Source: Rhodoferax sp.
GTDB taxonomy: Bacteria; Pseudomonadota; Gammaproteobacteria; Burkholderiales; Burkholderiaceae_C
NCBI GenBank assembly: GCA_016463455.1
Contig: JAEMRG010000149.1
Location: 1-5,296 of the forward strand
DNA length: 5,296 nucleotides
Direction of reading: 5' to 3'
Position numbers and translations under genes: made by a program. How positions within the stretch are numbered: the stretch's first letter is position 1; each line of letters starts with the position of its first letter. Positions 1 through 5,296 of this stretch are shown in pieces. The notes beneath the pieces are model-generated. The model did not search any database. It was not told the origin of the DNA and worked only from the letters and a program-made list of their open reading frames with translations.

Positions 1-536
1 CGGCTGGCGGGGTTGGCACCTCGGCCATCCAAATCGCCAAAGCCGCCGGGGCACGGGTTATCGCTGCCGCCTCCACCGATGAAAAATGCGCCCTGTGCCG
101 CAGCATTGGCGCCGACGAAACCATCAACTACAGTACCGAAAACCTGCGCGAAGCCATCAAAGCCCTGACCGGCGGTAAAGGCCCGGACGTGATTTATGAC
201 CCGGTGGGCGGCGACTTTGCCGAACCGGCCTTTCGCTCCATCGCCTGGCGCGGACGCTACCTGGTCATCGGCTTTGCCGCAGGCCCTATCCCCGCCCTGC
301 CCCTGAATCTGGCCCTACTCAAAGGCGCGTCCATCGTGGGCGTGTTCTGGGGAGATTTCACCAAGCGCGAACCACAAAAAAGCATGGTCGCCATGGCCGA
401 ACTAGCCCAGTGGTACGCGCAAGGCAAGATCAAACCGGTGATCGACCGCACCATGCCCATGTCCGAACTCAAAGCCGCCTACGCCCACATGGGCTCGCGC
501 GCTGTGATGGGCAAACTAGTGATGGTCAACGCGTGA
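1..536 (+). CDS. NADPH:quinone oxidoreductase family protein (zinc-independent MDR), 3' part
   Basis: The 5' end is cut by the window edge; the frame is open from base 3 and gives 177 residues before TGA at 534-536. The visible part opens with AGGVGTSAIQIAKAAGARVI, the glycine-rich nucleotide-binding turn of the Rossmann fold in medium-chain reductases. It continues through DVIYDPVGGD and RYLVIGFAAG, which are typical of the quinone-oxidoreductase branch, and ends with the usual GKLVMVNA strand. Family members are about 320-330 residues, so roughly the N-terminal 45% (the substrate-binding GroES-like domain) is missing. Known members reduce quinones or alpha,beta-unsaturated carbonyl or acyl compounds with NADPH in the cytoplasm; the substrate here is unknown. 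An internal GTG at 189 is not the real start, because the cofactor motif lies upstream in the same frame. The gene runs convergently to the minus-strand operon. The family call is secure; the exact activity is not. Confidence 0.93.
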   Translation, partial: AGGVGTSAIQIAKAAGARVIAAASTDEKCALCRSIGADETINYSTENLREAIKALTGGKGPDVIYDPVGGDFAEPAFRSIAWRGRYLVIGFAAGPIPALPLNLALLKGASIVGVFWGDFTKREPQKSMVAMAELAQWYAQGKIKPVIDRTMPMSELKAAYAHMGSRAVMGKLVMVNA

Positions 537-563
537 TGAAGCGCAGTCCGGATAAACCCAAGT

Positions 564-597
564 AAAAAAATACCACCTGGGTTTCCCTCAGGTGGTA
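564..597 (-). terminator. Rho-independent terminator of the minus-strand operon
   Basis: TACCACCTG (571-579) and CAGGTGGTA (589-597) form a perfect 9-bp stem around a 9-nt loop. Two further G-C pairs are possible inside the loop (580-581 with 586-587) if one base is bulged. On the minus strand the stem is followed directly by seven T (A-run at 564-570), the classic intrinsic-terminator layout. It lies 53 nt past the stop codon of the small basic protein gene. On the plus strand the hairpin is followed by CTTGCG, with no U-tract, so it would stop the convergent oxidoreductase transcript less efficiently. Confidence 0.88.
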
Positions 598-650
598 CTT
601 GCGACCCGCTCAAACCGGCCATTGACAGACTGCGCGCAGCCGCGCAGACC

Positions 651-821
651 TTAGCCGCCCTTTTTTGCCCGCTTGCCCGGGTTTTTCTTGCTGCGCGTGG
701 CAACACCGCGCTCAAGGCTGACGCGCTGGCCGTGGCCGCCGGTACGCGAGCTCATGCCCAATGGGGGTTTGGGTGCGGGGGTGGCTTTACGGTCTGCTTC
801 GGTAACGATGGAATTGCCCAT
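651..821 (-). CDS. Small basic protein of unknown function, 56 aa
   Basis: ATG at 819-821 and TAA at 651-653 (minus strand) enclose 56 codons. I do not recognise the family. The protein starts MGNSIVTEADRK, has a Pro/Ala/Lys stretch (about 13-20), then LGMSSRTGGHGQRVSLERGV (21-40), and ends in a Lys/Arg-rich tail (43-54, two glycines last). I count 13 Lys/Arg against 3 Asp/Glu. There is no cysteine, no membrane segment and no signal peptide, so a soluble or nucleic-acid-associated protein is possible; this is inference from composition only. The case for a real gene is an AGGAAAG ribosome-binding site 6 nt before the ATG, the same strand as the operon, a position 73 nt after the dehydrogenase gene, and a strong terminator just downstream. 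It fills what would otherwise be a 300-base gap. An overlapping plus-strand reading frame (673-855) has no comparable support. Confidence 0.72.
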   Translation of the reverse strand: MGNSIVTEADRKATPAPKPPLGMSSRTGGHGQRVSLERGVATRSKKNPGKRAKKGG

Positions 822-827
822 GAAAAT

Positions 828-834
828 CTTTCCT
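828..834 (-). promoter_or_regulatory. Ribosome-binding site of the small basic protein gene
   Basis: The minus strand reads AGGAAAG, with 6 nt to the ATG at 821. This near-consensus Shine-Dalgarno sequence at ideal spacing is the main evidence that the short reading frame downstream is translated, and it fixes its start. In the rest of the 73-nt gap (822-894) I see no clear promoter and no terminator: after the dehydrogenase stop there is only a weak GC-rich fold (CCG/CGG). Confidence 0.7.
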
Positions 835-894
835 GATGAATTAAAAACGAGGTGAGGTATTTGACCACTTTTTTTGCTTTGCCCCGCCAGCGGC

Positions 895-1797
895 TCAGGC
901 GCGCAGTGCTTTTCGCAGATCTACGCCGAGTTCGGGCTTGTGCGCAAAGGGGTCGGTAGGGTTGCGCGAGAGCAATATATCCTCCATACGTACCTGGACC
1001 GAAGCGATGGATTTGGGGTGGCTGTAGATGTAAAACTGGTTGGCGCCCACCGCGTCAAACACCTTTTGCGCCACTTCGGCAGCCGAGACTTTGCCGCTGC
1101 TGACGGCTTTATCGCTCATGGCCTGGCTAATCAACTGGCTGCGCGTAGGGCGCGCAGCTTGCGTGCCTTCGGGCCGGTTACGGTGGCTTTCGCTGATGCC
1201 GGTAGGCACGAAGAAGGGGCACAGCACGCTGGCACTGATCTGGTCAGTGACCAGGGCTAAGTCTTGGTACAGGGTTTCGCTCATGCTGACCACAGCGTGT
1301 TTGCTGACGTTGTAAATACCCATATTGGGCGCATTGAGCAGCCCGGCCATACTGGCGGTGTTGACGATATGCCCCTGAAAAGCAGCGTCTTTTTCGGCGG
1401 CGGCCAGCATCATGGGGGTGAATACGCGGATACCGTGGGCCACGCCCATTAGGTTGACGCCGATGACCCATTCCCAGTCTTGCACGCTGTTTTCCCAGAT
1501 CAGGCCGCCCGAGCCGACACCGGCATTGTTAAACACGAATTGCGGCGCGCCAAAACGCGCCAATGTGGCGGCGCCCAAGGCTTCGACCTGGTCTGCCTTA
1601 GACACGTCCACACGCATACCCAGCACTTGCGCGCCGGCAGCCTGCATTTCGGCCACGGCCCGGTCCAGCACGTCTTGCTGCACATCGGCCAGCACCAGGT
1701 GCATGCCCAACTTAGCGCCGATGCGCGCGCACTCCAAGCCAAAGCCAGAACCTGCACCGGTGAGCACCGCTGTCTTGTTGCGAAAATCCGAAATCAT
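895..1797 (-). CDS. SDR family NAD(P)-dependent oxidoreductase, 300 aa
   Basis: This is a classical short-chain dehydrogenase/reductase. In order it shows the cofactor motif TGAGSGFG (13-20), an acidic Asp38 at the end of the second strand (LVLAD), which in this family usually favours NAD(H) over NADP(H), Asp64-Val65 near the adenine ring, NNAG (90-93), and the catalytic tetrad Asn115, Ser149, Tyr162 and Lys166 (YNVSK). All key residues are present, so it should be active in alcohol/ketone interconversion; the substrate is unknown. At 300 residues it is longer than the 250-residue core, with an extra C-terminal segment after about residue 230 (FYIYSHPKS region). The reading frame stays open upstream to 2145, but the fold begins at MISDF. 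The ATG at 1795-1797 has AGGA 9 nt upstream and lies just past the stop of the GST-like gene (31-nt gap), so it is the chosen start. Confidence 0.93.
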   Translation of the reverse strand: MISDFRNKTAVLTGAGSGFGLECARIGAKLGMHLVLADVQQDVLDRAVAEMQAAGAQVLGMRVDVSKADQVEALGAATLARFGAPQFVFNNAGVGSGGLIWENSVQDWEWVIGVNLMGVAHGIRVFTPMMLAAAEKDAAFQGHIVNTASMAGLLNAPNMGIYNVSKHAVVSMSETLYQDLALVTDQISASVLCPFFVPTGISESHRNRPEGTQAARPTRSQLISQAMSDKAVSSGKVSAAEVAQKVFDAVGANQFYIYSHPKSIASVQVRMEDILLSRNPTDPFAHKPELGVDLRKALRA

Positions 1798-1828
1798 GCC
1801 AAGGTGTCCTATCCGTGAAGTTAAAAAT

Positions 1829-2779
1829 TTATACGGTAACTGCGCGCAGCACGTAGCCAATGCGCGGAAAGTGCACATGCACCGTGCCCGCGCGGGTATC
1901 TTCGCGGCGCAAGCTGTAGCGGGTGCGGGTGGCGGCCAGCAAAATGCCTTGGGTGGGCTCCTGCCCGAAGGTCTCGGCGGCGACGCTGACCACAGAGCCA
2001 AGGGCAAAACCGTGGTCGTCCTGAAACACATCCGAGGTCGGCAAGGCCATTGGCAGGCTGTTATGGGCCAGACCAATTGCCTGCTCGGCACTCCATTTTT
2101 CAGATACGCCGTGCCCAAGAGCGGCCATGCGGTCCATCCAGGCAAGAACCGCCGGCGTAGCGTCCAAAATGGAGGCCATCACCGGCACCACCTGTCGCGT
2201 AAACCATATGGGGTGGTAGGCCGCAAAGTCCGCAACACAGGGCGCCTCGCCCAACAAAAAGGGCTGAGCATCGAGCATGTGCGATAAGCGCCGCAAATAG
2301 GACTTGTAAATGCCGCTGGCATCGCCCGGGCGCAGCCGTGTCATACCCCCGGACATAGCGCTGCGGTCCGCACTAAAGGCCTGCGCTGCTTCGGGCGGCG
2401 CATTGGCAAACAAAGCGGCTGCGCCTTTCGCGCTGAGGTTGTAGCCCATGGCCGCCCAAAACAAAGTGCTGTCAGCCCACTGCGCCAGTACACGGGCCAC
2501 GCCTTTGCTGGCCGGCGGGTACAAGCTGGGCTGGGGCTGCAAATGCTCCAGCACTTCGCAAATGAGCGCCGTGTCGCAATAAATGTCGGCGCCGATTTGC
2601 AAAAACGGTGTTTTGCGGTAGCCGCCGGTCAGGGCCAGCACGTCCGGCTTGGGCAGGATGTTGGGCACGCTAACGCTGCGCCAAGCCAAGCCTTTGTAGC
2701 CCAGCACCAAGCGCACTTTTTCTGAAAACGGAGAAATTTTGTAATGGTGCAGAACCGGGGTGGATGCAGATTCAAACAT
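1829..2779 (-). CDS. Glutathione S-transferase-like protein with C-terminal extension, 316 aa
   Basis: The N-terminal thioredoxin-like GST domain spans about residues 9-85. It has HHYKISPFSEKVRLVL (Ser16 or Ser19 at the usual catalytic Ser/Cys position), KTPFLQ with the conserved cis-proline Pro58, and CDTALICEVLE, where Asp69-Thr70 match the glutathione-contacting acidic-Ser/Thr pair. An alpha-helical GST C-terminal domain follows (about 95-245, with FLLGEAPCVADFAAYHPIW). The final 60 or so residues, ending VHVHFPRIGYVLRAVTV, look strand-rich and exceed the usual GST length of 200-230. Known relatives conjugate or isomerise electrophiles using glutathione; activity here is inferred. The start ATG at 2777-2779 has AGGAG 6 nt upstream and overlaps the desaturase stop by 8 nt, suggesting translational coupling. 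The open frame further upstream (to 2980) is only a shadow of the desaturase. Confidence 0.9.
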   Translation of the reverse strand: MFESASTPVLHHYKISPFSEKVRLVLGYKGLAWRSVSVPNILPKPDVLALTGGYRKTPFLQIGADIYCDTALICEVLEHLQPQPSLYPPASKGVARVLAQWADSTLFWAAMGYNLSAKGAAALFANAPPEAAQAFSADRSAMSGGMTRLRPGDASGIYKSYLRRLSHMLDAQPFLLGEAPCVADFAAYHPIWFTRQVVPVMASILDATPAVLAWMDRMAALGHGVSEKWSAEQAIGLAHNSLPMALPTSDVFQDDHGFALGSVVSVAAETFGQEPTQGILLAATRTRYSLRREDTRAGTVHVHFPRIGYVLRAVTV

Positions 2780-3929
2780 GGGCGGCTCCTGCGGCGACTT
2801 TGGGTTTGCGCGGTGCAAAAACCATGCGCAAAGTTTCGGGTATGTCGCGTACCTCGGCGCCTTCGAGCACGCCGCGCGCTTGCAAAGCGCGGTGCAGCGC
2901 CGGCAGGTGGTAATGCGGCACAGCGGGGTATAAATGGTGCTCCAAGTGGTAGTTGACATGGTGCGGGAAGAGAACAGCACCCAGCACCCGATTGGGCCAA
3001 TTGCCGAATGTGCGGTTGCTGCGCGCCGCCGTCAGCGGCGAGGACAAATCGCTCACCGCACCGTGCTCGCATACCGCGCGCAAACGCAATATGGGTTGCA
3101 GCGTGGTCATAAGAGGCACGATCCACACCACCAGATAAACCACCAGGCCGTGCCAGCCCGCCAGGGCGTACGCCAGCAGCGGCATGGCGATATGGGCGCC
3201 CACGACCCAGTAGCGATCCTGCCGGGCGGCCTTGCGTAATTGCGGCGAGGTGTCATCCAGGGGGCGGATGGCGCGCTGCGTGTCTTCGTTGATAGCCGGT
3301 GCACCAAAGAAATACGCATAAGTTTTCCAGGCATTCCAGCCGACGATGTCCTGCGCCAGCTTGCGCAGCAAATAGGCTCTACCACGGGGGTAGCCGCCGT
3401 GGATGGCAGTGTCCGGGTCTTCGCTGCCGTAGAGGTTGTTGTGGTGCAAACGGTGGGTTACCCGGTAAGTGCACATGGACACACCACTGCTCATGCCGAT
3501 CAAGCGCCCCAGCACCTCGTTGGCACCGCGATGGGATAACAAACGGTAATGCGCCGCCTCGTGCGAGAGGATAAACAAGCTGTGCTGCGCGATCCCCATC
3601 AAAACGATACCGGCCAACATCCACAGGCTGCCCCACAGGCCCACGATCAGCGCGCCAGCGACCACCAGCAGCACGCCGGTTTGCGCCATCGCCAGCAGCG
3701 AGCGTACATCGTCTAGTTGGGTAAAAGGCAGCAACTCCTGCGCGCTGAGCGCTTTGCGGGCCTGGGCATTAAGCGCGCCGGGGGTCCGCAAATCGTCACG
3801 AAACTCTTCGCCACGCGCACCGCTGCCCGACGGTGCTGGGGCCTTGGCCACCTCCACCGGACTCGCTTGCGCATCCGCAACAGGGGAGGCTAGGCTTGCG
3901 CCAGCGGAAACCGTGCTGTCCTGCTGCAT
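2772..3929 (-). CDS. Membrane fatty acid desaturase, 385 aa
   Basis: This is an integral membrane di-iron desaturase of the fatty acid desaturase superfamily. The three histidine boxes are intact: HEAAH (123-127), HRLHH (159-163) and HLEHH (328-332); a further conserved-looking EHG lies at 288-290. Hydrophobic segments lie at about 85-121 and 242-276, consistent with paired membrane crossings that put the boxes on the cytoplasmic face. Such enzymes use O2 and electrons from a ferredoxin or similar carrier to introduce a double bond or hydroxyl into an acyl chain; the position and substrate cannot be predicted, and no electron donor gene is visible here. The first 45 or so residues are Ala/Ser/Pro-rich and probably disordered. 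ATG at 3927-3929 is preferred over an in-frame TTG at 3935, because AAAGGAG is 8 nt from the ATG but only 2 nt from the TTG. The gene overlaps the GST-like gene by 8 nt and follows the CurA-like gene by 36 nt. Confidence 0.93.
   Translation of the reverse strand: MQQDSTVSAGASLASPVADAQASPVEVAKAPAPSGSGARGEEFRDDLRTPGALNAQARKALSAQELLPFTQLDDVRSLLAMAQTGVLLVVAGALIVGLWGSLWMLAGIVLMGIAQHSLFILSHEAAHYRLLSHRGANEVLGRLIGMSSGVSMCTYRVTHRLHHNNLYGSEDPDTAIHGGYPRGRAYLLRKLAQDIVGWNAWKTYAYFFGAPAINEDTQRAIRPLDDTSPQLRKAARQDRYWVVGAHIAMPLLAYALAGWHGLVVYLVVWIVPLMTTLQPILRLRAVCEHGAVSDLSSPLTAARSNRTFGNWPNRVLGAVLFPHHVNYHLEHHLYPAVPHYHLPALHRALQARGVLEGAEVRDIPETLRMVFAPRKPKVAAGAAHV
2786..2790 (-). promoter_or_regulatory. Ribosome-binding site of the GST-like gene, inside the desaturase coding region
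   Basis: AGGAG on the minus strand lies 6 nt before the ATG at 2779, within the last codons of the desaturase (region encoding AAGAAHV). Its position shows that the short frame starting with MFESAS is the real one, despite upstream open frame. It also places initiation where ribosomes finishing the desaturase will pass. Confidence 0.8.
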
Positions 3930-3937
3930 GTTCAATA

Positions 3938-3944
3938 CTCCTTT
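3938..3944 (-). promoter_or_regulatory. Ribosome-binding site of the desaturase gene
   Basis: The minus strand reads AAAGGAG, a full-strength Shine-Dalgarno sequence, 8 nt from the ATG at 3929. It decides between two in-frame starts: the TTG at 3935 would be only 2 nt away, too close to be used. Confidence 0.8.
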
Positions 3945-3965
3945 GGGGCCAATGCTCCGTTTGGC

Positions 3966-4982
3966 TTAATTTAACTTCACCAATTGCTTGCCAAAATTAC
4001 GCCCGCTCAGCAAACCCAAAAAGGCCTGCGGCGCGCTTTCTATGCCCTGCGCAATAGTTTCACGCACACGCAATGCGCCGCTGGCCACCAAGCCGCCCAA
4101 TTCGGCTAAAGCTTCCGGCCAGACCTGCGGATGTTCACTGACGATAAAGCCCTGAAAACGCAGGCGCTGCATCAAAATCAGCTGCGGCGCGGCCATGGGA
4201 ATCGGTGTGCCGTTGTAACCAGCAATCATGCCGCAAACCGCTACGCGGCCAAAGGCGTTCATCAAGGGCAGCACCGCATTCATCACCATGCCGCCGACAT
4301 TTTCAAAATAGCCTTCTACGCCTTGCGGACAGACCGCCTGCAAAGCGGCGGACAGACTGGCGGCGTCCTGGTGCTGCTTGTAATCCACACAGGCGTCAAA
4401 ACCCAGTTCCTTGACCCCATAGGCGCACTTGTCCGCGCCACCGGCCACGCCCACTACGCGGCAGCCCCGCGCTTTAGCCAGGGCACCAAAAGCACTGCCT
4501 ACCGCGCCCGAGGCCGCGCTCACCACCAGGGTGTCTCCGGCCTTGGGCACGATGATATGGACCAAGCCGTAATAGGCCGTTACACCGGGCATGCCGACGG
4601 CGCCCAGGTAGGCGCTCAGGGGGATGCGGCTGTCATCGACTTTGCGCAGCATGCCGGTCATGGCTGCCGGCACCAGGCCATATTCCTGCCAGCCGCCCAT
4701 GCCCACCACCTTGTCACCCACGGCAAAGCCGGGGTTGCGCGATTCAAACACTTCCCCCACGGTGCCGCCCAGCATGGTTTGGTTCAGGGCTTGCGGCTGG
4801 GCATAGCTTTTGGCATCGTTCATGCGTCCGCGCATATACGGATCCAGGCTGAGGAAGTGGTGGCGCACCAGCACCTCGCCTTCACCCAAGTCGGGCGTTG
4901 GATTGCTGACCAGGCTGAAATCATTCAAGCCGGGCGGCCCACTGGGGCGGCTGCTGAGGTGGATTTGGCGGTTAAGCGGCAT
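3966..4982 (-). CDS. NADP-dependent oxidoreductase, CurA / prostaglandin-reductase-like MDR, 338 aa
   Basis: This is a full-length zinc-free medium-chain reductase of the leukotriene B4 12-hydroxydehydrogenase / prostaglandin reductase / bacterial CurA group. Hallmarks are LSLDPYMRGRM (44-54), GMPGVTAYYGL (130-140), the cofactor turn SAASGAVGS (155-163), VAGGADK (179-185) with Lys185 at the position that usually contacts the 2'-phosphate of NADPH, LGFDACVDYK (193-202) and YFENVGG (225-231). Known relatives reduce the C=C bond of alpha,beta-unsaturated ketones and aldehydes, including oxidised lipid products and curcumin, in the cytoplasm. The length matches the family (about 335-345). The ATG at 4980-4982 lies 2 nt after the stop of the upstream thioesterase gene with only a weak GGAA site (4988-4991), so translation probably depends partly on coupling. 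The family is certain; the physiological substrate is unknown. Confidence 0.95.
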   Translation of the reverse strand: MPLNRQIHLSSRPSGPPGLNDFSLVSNPTPDLGEGEVLVRHHFLSLDPYMRGRMNDAKSYAQPQALNQTMLGGTVGEVFESRNPGFAVGDKVVGMGGWQEYGLVPAAMTGMLRKVDDSRIPLSAYLGAVGMPGVTAYYGLVHIIVPKAGDTLVVSAASGAVGSAFGALAKARGCRVVGVAGGADKCAYGVKELGFDACVDYKQHQDAASLSAALQAVCPQGVEGYFENVGGMVMNAVLPLMNAFGRVAVCGMIAGYNGTPIPMAAPQLILMQRLRFQGFIVSEHPQVWPEALAELGGLVASGALRVRETIAQGIESAPQAFLGLLSGRNFGKQLVKLN

Positions 4983-4984
4983 TT

Positions 4985-5296
4985 TTATTCCGTGTTGCTG
5001 CCCGTGGCTGCACGCTGCAAAAGCGTGGCCGAGCGGGACACTTCTTTCAGGTATTTGAAGGTGCCCATAGCCATGGCGCAGGCTCGGCCCTTGGCATCGT
5101 AAATCGTCGATTGGGTGAAGGCCATTGTGGCAGTGCGGTGCAGCAACTGGCCGCGCGCCGTCAAGGGGCCGCTGGCCGCTTGCATAAAACTGGTTTTCAT
5201 CTCGATGGTCACTACGCCTTGGCCCGGTGTATCGCTGCGAGCGGCGGTGGCCATAGATACGTCCAGCAAGGTCATCAGCGCGCCGCCATGCGTCAC
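4985..5296 (-). CDS. PaaI-family hotdog thioesterase, 5' truncated by window edge
   Basis: The frame is open to the right edge, leaving 103 C-terminal residues before TAA at 4985-4987. The fragment begins VTHGGALMTLLDVSMA, the hotdog-thioesterase active-site helix: the HGG turn is followed nine residues after the His by an Asp, matching the catalytic acid of PaaI-type acyl-CoA thioesterases. The strand repeat VVTIEMKTSFMQAASG, then ARGQLLHRTATMAFTQSTIYDAKGRACAMAMGTFKYL, follows the family's beta-sheet pattern. Members are usually 130-160 residues, so about 30-50 N-terminal residues are outside the window. The GTG at the very edge is not taken as the start, because the catalytic His would then be residue 3. 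These enzymes hydrolyse acyl- or aryl-CoA thioesters, typically as homotetramers; the substrate here is unknown. It is the first visible gene of the operon, followed after 2 nt by the CurA-like reductase. Confidence 0.9.
   Translation of the reverse strand: MTHGGALMTLLDVSMATAARSDTPGQGVVTIEMKTSFMQAASGPLTARGQLLHRTATMAFTQSTIYDAKGRACAMAMGTFKYLKEVSRSATLLQRAATGSNTE

Larger units (their letters stand above)
564..5296 (-). other. Putative leftward lipid/redox operon (six genes, promoter outside window)
   Basis: Six minus-strand genes follow each other with spacings of 2, 36, -8, 31 and 73 nt and end at one strong intrinsic terminator. No internal terminator or convincing promoter was seen between them. 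The order is thioesterase, CurA-like reductase, desaturase, GST-like protein, short-chain dehydrogenase, small basic protein. Co-transcription is inferred from spacing; the small last gene, after the widest gap, could also be expressed separately. Confidence 0.7.

Noticed and set aside
673..855. 60-codon plus-strand open frame over the small basic protein gene
   Set aside because: No good ribosome-binding site, and it begins inside a segment better explained by the minus-strand gene with its Shine-Dalgarno site and terminator.
840..880. TTGACC-like -35 box on the plus strand near 860
   Set aside because: No matching -10 element at suitable spacing and no plus-strand gene downstream; probably chance.
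630..1849. Palindrome CTGCGCGCAG occurring at 630-639 and 1840-1849
   Set aside because: Only two copies, one inside GST-like coding sequence, made of common codons in a GC-rich genome; no spacing or context suggests an operator or repeat family.
895..2145. 416-residue version of the dehydrogenase
   Set aside because: The extra N-terminal 116 residues read through the GST-like gene out of frame and lack family resemblance; the real fold begins at 1797 with its own ribosome-binding site.
1412..2287. 291-codon plus-strand open frame opposite the dehydrogenase and GST-like genes
   Set aside because: It lies antisense to two genes with complete catalytic motifs, spans their junction, and its translation is low-complexity Ala/Thr/Ser/Arg-rich with no recognisable motif. 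It is a by-product of high GC content.
1829..2980. 383-residue version of the GST-like protein
   Set aside because: The upstream part overlaps the desaturase histidine-box region out of frame; AGGAG and the ATG at 2779 fit the thioredoxin-like domain start.
4131..5102. 323-codon plus-strand open frame opposite the CurA-like and thioesterase genes
   Set aside because: The translation is His/Ala/Gln/Gly-rich without any domain pattern and mirrors two well-supported genes; no ribosome-binding site of note.

Overview
The window looks like a piece of a Gram-negative proteobacterial chromosome of fairly high GC content. A beta-proteobacterium of the Burkholderiales (Comamonadaceae-like) is my best guess, judged from protein style and the dense layout of lipid and redox enzymes. 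No marker gene fixes the taxonomy. I see no RNA genes, mobile elements, CRISPR arrays or attachment sites.

Layout. The left edge (1-536, + strand) is the 3' part of a zinc-independent quinone/enoyl-type reductase of the MDR superfamily. Everything else is on the minus strand and appears to form one leftward operon. In transcription order it encodes a PaaI-type hotdog thioesterase (truncated by the right edge), a CurA/prostaglandin-reductase-like NADP-dependent oxidoreductase, a membrane fatty acid desaturase with three histidine boxes, a glutathione S-transferase-like protein with a C-terminal extension, a classical short-chain dehydrogenase/reductase, and a 56-residue very basic protein of unknown function. 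A strong hairpin followed on the minus strand by seven U residues (564-597) ends this unit and separates it from the convergent + strand gene. Gaps within the operon are 2, 36, -8 (overlap), 31 and 73 nt, which fits co-transcription. The promoter must lie beyond the right edge.

How the genes may work together. The known chemistry of the families points to lipid or acyl metabolism: acyl-CoA hydrolysis, acyl-chain desaturation, reduction of alpha,beta-unsaturated carbonyls, alcohol/ketone interconversion and possible glutathione-dependent handling of electrophiles. One hypothesis is that the operon makes an unsaturated lipid and removes the reactive enals and enones that come from it. Substrates cannot be read from the sequence. 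The enzyme families are ordinary. The parts most worth a second look are the small basic protein, the desaturase-GST coupling and the GST C-terminal extension. I do not see convincing evidence of a wholly new system.
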